Part shown: positions 36,708-43,410 of the stretch, in pieces | Position numbering within the stretch: the stretch's first letter is position 1 | Layout: the number at the start of each line of letters is the position of its first letter | NCBI GenBank assembly: GCA_016933335.1 | Contig: JAFGBD010000012.1 | Location: 1 to 64,000, forward strand | Length of the DNA stretch: 64,000 nt | Direction: 5' to 3' | Source: Bacteroidales bacterium | GTDB lineage: Bacteria; Bacteroidota; Bacteroidia; Bacteroidales; UBA10428 | The notes under the pieces: model-generated | The model's database searches: none | What the model was told of the DNA's origin: nothing | Seen by the model: the letters and a program-made list of their open reading frames with translations, nothing else | Translations under genes and position numbers: made by a program

Positions 36708-37238
36708 TTATCGGTTAAACATAAAATGCCTGATTGTGATATAGATGATCCTTGCCAGATAAGACTGCAGGATAACATACAATTCATTATGATCGTTGAA
36801 ATTCACTGACAGGTTAACACGATCGCTGCTCAGATAACATGCCGCAGGTATCAGTTGCGCGTTGAGCGGGTAATCTCCCGTATCGATGTCCAGCCTGAGT
36901 TTCCTCAGCCGGAAAGCCTTTATAACATTGATTGCAAACAATAAATTATCAATCCCGTATCTTCTCTTCAAAAAGCCTGCGGATGTTCTTGGATGCTTTT
37001 CATCAGTTTTTTTAAGTTGTTTATGAGGCTTGAAGAAAGGAACACTGAACCTGAACAGAAAGATTGAATACCTCATTTTCCAGCCGGTTTCAGCCTTCAG
37101 TACCCTTAAACTAAAAACACCCGGAAGCCTGAGACAGTAGTGGTTTTTATCCGTATCTATCTTGAATGTTACCGGGAAAAATAAAATATACCCGGATACT
37201 GCTATAATGATGATTGATATGATTAGACCGGCACTCAT
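36708..37238 (-). CDS. DUF2953-like (YtfI-type) membrane protein
   Basis: The 176-residue protein has one N-terminal helix (about 3-22, SAGLIISIIIIAVSGYILFF) and a basic soluble region, with RKLRLDIDTGDYPLNAQLIPA matching the conserved part of DUF2953 proteins (usually TGDPALTG-like). Its position 12 bp before the YtfJ-family gene supports this call. The two are probably co-translated and may form a complex at the membrane. Confidence 0.65.
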   Translation of the reverse strand: MSAGLIISIIIIAVSGYILFFPVTFKIDTDKNHYCLRLPGVFSLRVLKAETGWKMRYSIFLFRFSVPFFKPHKQLKKTDEKHPRTSAGFLKRRYGIDNLLFAINVIKAFRLRKLRLDIDTGDYPLNAQLIPAACYLSSDRVNLSVNFNDHNELYVILQSYLARIIYITIRHFMFNR

Positions 37239-37353
37239 TTTTGATCAGCTATCAGTTTTGTGAACAAAAATAAGGTAAGTACATGCATGATAACAGCAGA
37301 AGTAGGCAGGAGGAAGAATAGATAAGGTAAATGACCGGCAGGAACCGGTGAAA

Positions 37354-38355
37354 TTATTCTTTCAGTATTTTCGCTCTCTCAATCTCCTTCTTTCCAAATA
37401 CAATTCGTCTGAAGATATTGTATATCAATCCTGCGCCGTAACAGACCAGAAATCCGTATGCTGCAAAAACGCTCAGGATACCGGCTACAGGGTTCCTGTT
37501 GCGAAAAGATGCATCGGTAAATACGGCAAGGGCGTATAATAAAAGTGTAGCTAAAAACAGTGTAAACAGCATTTTGCTGAAAAAGACAGCCGTGATACCT
37601 GCCAGCAGGTAGATCAGAAAAAACAGAGGAACCAGATAGGTTATTTTCAGTGCTTCCCGGTGCCTCAGGAACAGGTCTGTTCTTGCCTTGCCATACATAA
37701 ACATCTGCACCAGAAACTTATAAAGGCTTGTTTTCCGTTTATGATAGACATAAGCACCGGGAATCAGCGCAGTTTTAAATCCCGCTTTGTAAAACCGCAT
37801 GCTGAGATCGATGTCTTCGGCTACCTTCATGCCACTGTATCCGCCTACGGTATCAAAAGCCTTTCGGGCAACACCCATGTTAAAACTGCGTGGATGGAAC
37901 CTGCCTATTCTTTTTGCTTTGCCCCTGATGCCGCCAGTGGTAAGAAATGAGGTCATTACATAATTAATCGCTTTCTGTGTCGCGGAGAAATCTTCGGATG
38001 CAGCATCCGGTCCGCCAAAAACATCTGGTTTGTTAAGGCTTATATACTTTTCTATTTCGGTAAAATACAAAGGAGGTATGATACAGTCAGAATCAATAAA
38101 TACAACATAATCGCCCTTTGACTTCCCCACCCCGAGGTTACGTGATTCGCTGATTCCCAACCCTTTCTTATAAATGAATTTCAGGTTAAGCTTATCCAGA
38201 TATCTGTCTGTCACCTGTTTGACCGAGTCGTCAGGTGTCGCATCAACCACAATGATCTCGAAATCTTTATACTCCTGTCCGGTAAGGCTGTCAAGAAATT
38301 CTTTCACGTCACCGGGCCGGCCATATGTAGGTAATACAACTGAATAATACACCAA
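37354..38355 (-). CDS. GT2 family glycosyltransferase with C-terminal membrane helices
   Basis: The protein of about 333 residues has a GT-A fold start (YYSVVLPTYGRPGDVKEFLDSL), the DxD-type motif FIDSDC and GGPDAASEDF. The C-terminal third has three hydrophobic segments. The start is TTG 38355 or GTG 38352; there is no ATG. It probably makes a polysaccharide or glycolipid. It follows the next GT2 gene on the same strand by about 30 bp. Confidence 0.85.
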   Translation of the reverse strand: MVYYSVVLPTYGRPGDVKEFLDSLTGQEYKDFEIIVVDATPDDSVKQVTDRYLDKLNLKFIYKKGLGISESRNLGVGKSKGDYVVFIDSDCIIPPLYFTEIEKYISLNKPDVFGGPDAASEDFSATQKAINYVMTSFLTTGGIRGKAKRIGRFHPRSFNMGVARKAFDTVGGYSGMKVAEDIDLSMRFYKAGFKTALIPGAYVYHKRKTSLYKFLVQMFMYGKARTDLFLRHREALKITYLVPLFFLIYLLAGITAVFFSKMLFTLFLATLLLYALAVFTDASFRNRNPVAGILSVFAAYGFLVCYGAGLIYNIFRRIVFGKKEIERAKILKE

Positions 38356-38384
38356 TCAGCTTTGTTTAAAGGTTATGTTAATCT

Positions 38385-39335
38385 TCAGATCTCTTTCTCA
38401 ATCTGGTAAGCATTCCTTTCGGCAGAGCTCCTGGAGACCAGTTCACCCAAAAAGCCGGTCAGAAAAAGCTGTGTGCCCAGGATCATGGTTGTCAGTGCAA
38501 TATAGAAATACGGGCTCTGGGTAACAAGCCTGGCCGGCAGGTTGTGATGAATGGCCACCAGTTTATTGATGCCCAGGTAAGCTGCAAGCACAAAACCGAG
38601 CAGGAACATAATCATTCCCAGAGTGCCGAAAAGATGCAATGGCTGCTTGCCATACCTGGTGATGAACATGACCGATAACAGATCAAGCGGACCGCGGATA
38701 AATCTCCGGATGCCGAATTTGGATGTTCCGTATCTCCGCTCCTGGTGCATGACCTCTTTTTCACCGATTTTATTAAATCCGGCCCATTTTACCAGAACAG
38801 GAATGTACCTGTGCATCTCGCCATATACCTCTATGCTCTTAATAACCCTGCTTTTATATGCCTTCAAACCGCAATTGAAGTCATGCAGCCCGATACCGCT
38901 TATCATCCTGGCAGTCCGGTTATAAAACCTGCTGGGAAGCTTTTTGGTGAATAACGGATCGTGCCTTTTGCGCTTCCAGCCTGAGACCATATCGTAATTC
39001 TCTCCGGATATCATTTTATAAAGAACAGGGATCTCTTCCGGGCTATCCTGCAGGTCGGCATCCATGGTGATGACCACATTGCCGCTGGCTGCCCTGAATC
39101 CGCAATACAAAGCTGCAGACTTTCCATAGTTTCGCCTGAACTTAATCCCCTTGATGTGCGAATTTGCTGAAGCGTGCTGCTCGATGACAGTCCACGAGTC
39201 ATCGGCACTTCCGTCATCTATCAGCAGTATTTCATAACTGAATTTATTCTCGTCCATCACCTTTACAATCCAGCCAATCAGTTCAGGCAGCGATTCTGCT
39301 TCGTTCAGCAAAGGGATTATAACAGATATATCCAT
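38385..39335 (-). CDS. GT2 glycosyltransferase, polyprenyl-phosphate-sugar synthase type
   Basis: The 316-residue protein begins MDISVIIPLLNEAESLPEL, with the DxD motif MDADLQDSPEEI, the FNCGLKAY segment and ERRYGTSKFG, then two C-terminal membrane helices (FGTLGMIMFLLGFVLAAYL and IALTTMILGTQLFL). This matches the DPM1/GtrB/ArnC group, which transfers a sugar to polyprenyl phosphate. It sits between the DUF4199 gene and the other GT2 gene, forming a probable minus-strand operon. Confidence 0.9.
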   Translation of the reverse strand: MDISVIIPLLNEAESLPELIGWIVKVMDENKFSYEILLIDDGSADDSWTVIEQHASANSHIKGIKFRRNYGKSAALYCGFRAASGNVVITMDADLQDSPEEIPVLYKMISGENYDMVSGWKRKRHDPLFTKKLPSRFYNRTARMISGIGLHDFNCGLKAYKSRVIKSIEVYGEMHRYIPVLVKWAGFNKIGEKEVMHQERRYGTSKFGIRRFIRGPLDLLSVMFITRYGKQPLHLFGTLGMIMFLLGFVLAAYLGINKLVAIHHNLPARLVTQSPYFYIALTTMILGTQLFLTGFLGELVSRSSAERNAYQIEKEI

Positions 39336-39358
39336 CAGGTGTATCGGAATTTTATTAA

Positions 39359-39886
39359 TTACTGTTCTGCCTGGAAAGGATTTGGCTCTCTCTTAACAAA
39401 GGCAGCAAGGATCAATGACAGGATTGCACCGAAAATGATTGTCATAATAAATGCCATAACGGAAATCATCGTCGGTGTCATGAATTTGCGCGACATTTCC
39501 ATCGATTGCTCAACCATGTCGTCAGGCATTCCTCTCGATAATAACCTTTCTTCACCTATCTGAACCATTTTATCAATCAGTTCAGGTGAAATAACAGTGA
39601 ATTGAATGTAGGCAAATATGGAAGATATCAATCCGGAAATGATACAGACAAGTAATCCGATTACAAAAGCATTTCCAAAACTCAAGGCCCCCTGGTTAAC
39701 ATTATCACGGTACATTTTCATGGCATAAAAGACAATTACTATGGTTATCAGCCATGAAACATAACCCAGTGCCCTGTTTGTTGAAAGATTTAAAAAATAC
39801 AATATAAGTGTATAAACAATGAGAACGATTCCCAGTATTACACCCCATGTGAGGGAATGATTAAAAAGCGTCGTTTTCTTTTCCAT
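39359..39886 (-). CDS. DUF4199-family membrane protein
   Basis: The 175-residue protein has four hydrophobic segments (about 11-30, 42-57, 72-95 and 140-165), with VNQGALSFGNAFVIGLL in the middle and a cytoplasmic acidic/helical part, the layout of Bacteroidota DUF4199 proteins. No function is known. It is first in the minus-strand group with the two GT2 genes (24 bp spacing). A TATATTTG box (39913-39920, minus strand) lies upstream of it without a clear -33 element. Confidence 0.8.
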   Translation of the reverse strand: MEKKTTLFNHSLTWGVILGIVLIVYTLILYFLNLSTNRALGYVSWLITIVIVFYAMKMYRDNVNQGALSFGNAFVIGLLVCIISGLISSIFAYIQFTVISPELIDKMVQIGEERLLSRGMPDDMVEQSMEMSRKFMTPTMISVMAFIMTIIFGAILSLILAAFVKREPNPFQAEQ

Positions 39887-39957
39887 AATTGGTTTTATTA
39901 AGGTTTAGGCAACAAATATATAAGATTTTTATGACGGGAGGAATAAATAGCCAATCT

Positions 39958-39988
39958 TTTGCAGATAGGATTAGAATTCATAACTTTG
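39958..39988 (+). promoter_or_regulatory. Promoter of SRP RNA gene
   Basis: TTTG (39958-39961), 19 bp spacer, TAACTTTG (39981-39988): a near-perfect Bacteroidota sigma-A promoter. The expected start of transcription coincides with the first base of the SRP RNA helix at 39994. Confidence 0.85.
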
Positions 39989-39993
39989 CCACC

Positions 39994-40090
39994 GGGTAAG
40001 TCTTATACGGCCAGCTCCCGCTGAACTCCCCCAGGTCCGGAAGGAAGCAAGGGTAGGCGGTTGTAGCGGCGCGATATAAGTAGCTTACCC
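39994..40090 (+). ncRNA. ffs: Signal recognition particle RNA (small bacterial type)
   Basis: The ends pair perfectly (GGGTAAG 39994-40000 with CTTACCC 40084-40090). The apical part carries the conserved SRP signature CCAGGTCCGGAAGGAAGCAA with the GGAA tetraloop and the symmetric internal loop that binds Ffh and FtsY. Length is about 97 nt, as in other short 4.5S-type SRP RNAs. It is flanked by a strong promoter and a T-run. Confidence 0.95.
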
Positions 40091-40097
40091 TTTTTTT
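40084..40097 (+). terminator. Terminator of SRP RNA
   Basis: The 3' arm of the RNA's terminal helix (CTTACCC) is followed directly by seven T residues (40091-40097), so the closing helix of the RNA doubles as an intrinsic terminator. Confidence 0.7.
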
Positions 40098-40102
40098 ATG
40101 AC

Positions 40103-40238
40103 TGTTTTTACGAAGCTGTCTCAGAATTAGTGTAAATGTTTTTATGAAACTGTCTCAGAATTAATGTAAATGTTTTTACGAAGCTGTCTCAGAATTAATG
40201 TAAATGTTTTTACGAAGCTGTCTCAGAATTAGTGTATT
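40103..40238. repeat. Four tandem 34-bp repeats
   Basis: Units begin at 40103, 40137, 40171 and 40205, each exactly 34 bp and nearly identical (core GAAGCTGTCTCAGAATTA). A partial fifth unit runs into the dispersed repeat at 40244. The core resembles the terminal repeats of some Bacteroidota insertion sequences, but no transposase gene is present. The array lies in the gene-free stretch 40098-40541, right after the SRP RNA. Confidence 0.9.
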
Positions 40239-40243
40239 TTTAC

Positions 40244-40370
40244 GAGGCTGATATATAAGGTAAAAGCATCCTCTTTTTCTTGATTTTATCCATACCCCCC
40301 AACCGAGAACACCATTAAATTTTCAGTTTTTCAGAGGATAACTGACTTTTTATACATCTCCCCTGTATTT
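40244..40370 (+). repeat. Dispersed intergenic repeat, copy 1
   Basis: This stretch is similar to 62425-62556. Shared blocks are AGGTAAAAGCAxCCTCTTTTT, TTGATTTTATCC, CAGAGGATAA and CTGACTTTTxATACATC, in the same order and spacing. It contains an imperfect hairpin (GAGGCTG with CATCCTC) followed by T residues, so it can act as a terminator. It carries no ORF. Confidence 0.7.
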
Positions 40371-40505
40371 TAAGTAGATTGAATTGCAAAAGCAATATGG
40401 CCAGGTATAAAAATAAATGATTTCTCAAGCTGCAAGTACCCGCACCTGGAACAGCATTCAATGTTAAATTATTCTTAAGTATGGCTGAAATTGGAATGAA
40501 TATGT

Positions 40506-40513
40506 TAAATTTG
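40506..40513 (+). promoter_or_regulatory. Possible -7 box of the CHAD operon
   Basis: TAAATTTG fits TAnnTTTG and lies 28 bp before the TTG start codon at 40542. The expected -33 TTG is not at the usual distance (nearest 12 bp away), so the call is weak. Confidence 0.3.
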
Positions 40514-40541
40514 AGTTAGGTTATAAGTCTTATTTATCATT

Positions 40542-41507
40542 TTGGGGTCACTGTTTGACATAAAAGGCGATCTGCAGGCTGAAATTCAATGTTTATTGAG
40601 TAAATATCTGTCAGTCATTGAACAGAACAGCAGTGTAAACTCCGGGAATATTGAAGAATCTGTTCATAATATCAGAAAAACCATTAAAAAAATACGGGCT
40701 GTTTTTAAATTGATCAGAGATGAGATCGGTTACAGCACTTACCTGAGAGAAAACGATTTTTACCGCGATATTGGCAGACAACTTTCTGAATGCAGGAATC
40801 TGGATGTATATCTCAGTGTGGCCATGCATCTCGATCAAAAATTTACCCTTGAGTTAAATTATAGCTGTTTCAGACATTTGATCTTACAAATCAGGAACCA
40901 GAAAGCAACATATATAAATCAGCTCCTCAGACCCGAAGGTTTTTTTTCTGAAATAACTCAAAAGATGGTCATTGCCAAATCCGGCATTGAAAAAATAAAA
41001 ATCCGGGAGAATTCTTTTGATGCCCTGCTGAACGGATTAAGGAATTCATATAAAAAAAGCAGGAAAGCCCTTGATGGTTGTCTGAATGATCCGATAAAAC
41101 AGAATGCACACCGGCTCAGAAAAACACTTAAAAACATATGGTACCAGGTCCGTATCTTAAATCCGGTCTACCCTCCGGTCTTCGATGCATATGAAAAATC
41201 GCTCAAATCGACAACAGAAATACTCGGCGAAGTAAATGATTTTGCTGAATTTAAGACCTGGTTGAATAATTCCTCTGCCAGAGGCCTGAACCGCAGTAAC
41301 CGTGCAATTATAAATACTATGCTGGATGATCTGCAAAATGAAAGACTGTCAGCTGCATTGCCGGAAATACAGATGGCACTGATTGAAACAACGTCGCAGT
41401 TCATTAAACGGATAGGCGGTTACTGGAATGTTATCCTGAATAATCACCGGAATATAATGTTTGCCGAAGCAGAAAAAGTAAAAACCTTAAATAAATTAAA
41501 TGTATGA
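40542..41507 (+). CDS. CHAD-domain protein
   Basis: The 321-residue helical protein has the CHAD hallmarks: conserved histidines and basic helices in SVHNIRKTIKKIRAVFKLIR (about 41-60) and AHRLRKTLKNIWYQVRIL (about 189-206). CHAD domains bind inorganic polyphosphate and often sit on polyP granules. The start is TTG at 40542, with no usable ATG before the first CHAD motif. The gene overlaps the next by 4 bp (ATGA), so they are translated together. No CYTH or ppk gene is adjacent. Confidence 0.87.
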   Translation: MGSLFDIKGDLQAEIQCLLSKYLSVIEQNSSVNSGNIEESVHNIRKTIKKIRAVFKLIRDEIGYSTYLRENDFYRDIGRQLSECRNLDVYLSVAMHLDQKFTLELNYSCFRHLILQIRNQKATYINQLLRPEGFFSEITQKMVIAKSGIEKIKIRENSFDALLNGLRNSYKKSRKALDGCLNDPIKQNAHRLRKTLKNIWYQVRILNPVYPPVFDAYEKSLKSTTEILGEVNDFAEFKTWLNNSSARGLNRSNRAIINTMLDDLQNERLSAALPEIQMALIETTSQFIKRIGGYWNVILNNHRNIMFAEAEKVKTLNKLNV

Positions 41508-42310
41508 AAGATGATGCATCATTAAAAATGTTTGCAAGGGTAAGCGAAACCCTTGAGAAAAATCTGGTAAAATGGGATGGTATAATTGCCCTCCGGGAAA
41601 TCTATGATGAGTTTATGAAAAATTTTGTTAAGCTTAAAAAATTGTCTGAAAAGCAGATTAAAAGACCGGCCACCCTGCTCAATGAAAAAAACAAACTTCT
41701 GAATCAACTGGCTGAAAAGGTCATACCTGTGGCAAATATACTTGAAGTATACAGAACCGATCATGTGAAAAAAAATATCAGGCCGGTAAAAATAACACGT
41801 AATAAACTGCTGAATTCAAAGGATCCGGTTGTATTAAAAAAATGCGGATATGTACTTAAAAAAAGCAGGAAATTGTTTAACAAAGCCAATAAAAATGCCC
41901 AAAGGATAAACAGTAAAGATGGGAAAACAAATATTTTAAGCTATGGATTGGTTGGAAACATGATTCATGAGCTTGAGGAATCTTATGAAAAGTTCAAAAC
42001 AGAATCAGACTATGTTGGAAGTATCATAAACCAGGAAAAAAAGATCACAGGAAAAATGAAATCCCTGGTCAGTAAGAATAAAAAGCTGTTGTCCAAAAAG
42101 CTTGATAAATTAATGGTATTATTCGAATCGAAAGATCCTGAGTTTCATCAATTGTACAACCAATCGAGAGAAGCACCAACTCCGGAAACTCAAAAACGGC
42201 CGAAAACGGTCGGACGACCAGTAAAAATCCAACCACAACAGGCCCGTCAAAGAAAAACACAAAGCAGGAGAAGGAAACCAACACCAAAAAGAAAACCTGC
42301 AAAACCTTAA
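41504..42310 (+). CDS. Basic coiled-coil protein with histone-like C-terminal tail
   Basis: The 268-residue Lys/Arg-rich protein has no recognised family. Residues 1-215 are predicted helical, with many lysines. The last 50 residues form a Pro/Lys/Arg/Gln tail (TPETQKRPKTVGRPVKI, then RRRKPTPKRKPAKP) resembling histone H1-type tails. It is translationally coupled to the CHAD gene. Since CHAD proteins bind polyphosphate, an anionic polymer, this protein may bind polyphosphate or nucleic acid in the same structure; this is inference. Confidence 0.7.
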   Translation: MKDDASLKMFARVSETLEKNLVKWDGIIALREIYDEFMKNFVKLKKLSEKQIKRPATLLNEKNKLLNQLAEKVIPVANILEVYRTDHVKKNIRPVKITRNKLLNSKDPVVLKKCGYVLKKSRKLFNKANKNAQRINSKDGKTNILSYGLVGNMIHELEESYEKFKTESDYVGSIINQEKKITGKMKSLVSKNKKLLSKKLDKLMVLFESKDPEFHQLYNQSREAPTPETQKRPKTVGRPVKIQPQQARQRKTQSRRRKPTPKRKPAKP

Positions 42311-42360
42311 TTAAAGATCATAAGAAAGGCCGGACTTTTAATTTGGCACAGATGAATGTC

Positions 42361-42376
42361 TTAACATAAAATTAAT
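42361..42376. promoter_or_regulatory. Candidate operator, copy 1 (TTAACATAAAATTAAT)
   Basis: The 16-mer is identical to the one at 43269-43284, with two TTAA half-sites 11 bp apart as in PhoB/PhoP-type direct-repeat sites. It lies in the 117-bp stretch between the convergent ends of the basic protein gene and the PhoB-like gene. Confidence 0.35.
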
Positions 42377-42427
42377 ATGCCGGACCGTCTTCCGGAGGAA
42401 AAGAGAATAAGGTTTCTAAATATCAAA

Positions 42428-43129
42428 TCATTCTTTAAACTTGTAGCCAACGCCTTTTACGGTAGAGATATGCTCATCCCCTATCTTTTCCCTGAGCTTT
42501 CTGATATGTACATCGATTGTCCGGTCACCCACAATCACATCGTCACCCCATACCTGGCTGAAAATATCATCCCGTGTAAAAACTTTGCCAGGCTTTGATG
42601 ATATGAGCAATAATAATTCAAACTCCTTTTTAGGGAGTACCAGGTCCCTGTTATTTACCGAGACAATGTATTTTTCCCTGTCAATAACCAGATTACCTCT
42701 CTTAATCTTACCCGCCTGTTCCTGTGAATCAGGTTCAAGGGTATATTTACCATATCTTTTAAGAAGGGCTCTGATCCGGCTTACCAGTACTTTTGGTTTG
42801 ACCGGTTTGGTAATATAATCATCGCCACCTGCCTCAAAACCTGCAATCTGTGAATAATCCTCTCCTCTGGCGGTCAGAAATGCAATGATTGTTTTGTTGA
42901 GTTTTGGCAGTGCCCTCAACTTTTCACATGTTTCAATCCCATCCATCTCAGGCATCATGATATCGAGCAGGATCAGATGAGGATTGTGTTTTCGTGCAAG
43001 CTCAATGCCTTCGCGGCCATTTAATGCAGAAAATATTTCGTAACCTTCTTTTTTCAGATTGTAGGTAAGAAACTCAATGATATCAGATTCATCATCAATG
43101 ACAAGTATTTTGTATGCATCATCTCTCAT
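42428..43129 (-). CDS. PhoB/OmpR-family response regulator
   Basis: The 233-residue protein has a receiver domain (VIDDESDIIEFL, phospho-acceptor in LLDIMMPEMDG, K in YITKPVKPK) and a winged-helix DNA-binding domain (EFELLLLISSKPGKVFTRDDIFSQVWG, then TIDVHIRKLREKIG). It resembles PhoB-type regulators in Bacteroidota. A kinase partner is not adjacent. It is divergent from a TonB-dependent receptor gene; a shared upstream region holds a TTAACA-type candidate site. A TATATTTG box (43159-43166, minus strand) is a possible promoter. Confidence 0.92.
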   Translation of the reverse strand: MRDDAYKILVIDDESDIIEFLTYNLKKEGYEIFSALNGREGIELARKHNPHLILLDIMMPEMDGIETCEKLRALPKLNKTIIAFLTARGEDYSQIAGFEAGGDDYITKPVKPKVLVSRIRALLKRYGKYTLEPDSQEQAGKIKRGNLVIDREKYIVSVNNRDLVLPKKEFELLLLISSKPGKVFTRDDIFSQVWGDDVIVGDRTIDVHIRKLREKIGDEHISTVKGVGYKFKE

Positions 43130-43158
43130 TTGAACTGATGGTTTTGAGCACCAATTTA

Positions 43159-43166
43159 CAAATATA
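43159..43166 (-). promoter_or_regulatory. Possible -7 box of PhoB-like regulator gene
   Basis: On the minus strand TATATTTG lies 29 bp before the ATG; a weak TTTT stands 19 bp further upstream in place of TTTG. Confidence 0.35.
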
Positions 43167-43268
43167 ACCTGACAATCGATGATAAAAAAACATAATAAAC
43201 TGAACCCGCTTTGCCAATTCCTTCATGTCATCAGATGTTTTCCTATAATGGCTCTTTTCAGACCGGTA

Positions 43269-43284
43269 TTAACATAAAATTAAT
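43269..43284. promoter_or_regulatory. Candidate operator, copy 2, upstream of TonB receptor
   Basis: TTAACATAAAATTAAT, followed by a further TTAATA, lies in the 281-bp region between the divergent PhoB-like gene and the TonB receptor. It is identical to the copy at 42361-42376. Half-site spacing of 11 bp is what a PhoB-type dimer would read. Confidence 0.45.
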
Positions 43285-43410
43285 CTATTAATAATATTCA
43301 GATTACTTCATCCAGACCTTTTTAATCTACTTTTCGGTTTTAAGTTTTTAATGACTTTTTCGATTATAACATATTGATATTTAATCTTTTTCAAAATCAT
43401 TAATATTGAA

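Noticed and set aside
40103-40238. CRISPR array
   Set aside because: Units are contiguous 34-bp tandem repeats without unique spacers, and no cas gene is in the window.
40103-40370. Complete insertion sequence
   Set aside because: The repeats resemble IS ends, but there is no transposase frame between or beside them.
42341-42360. Sigma-54 promoter (TGGCAC present near 42344)
   Set aside because: No TTGC follows at the required distance, and it lies between convergent gene ends.
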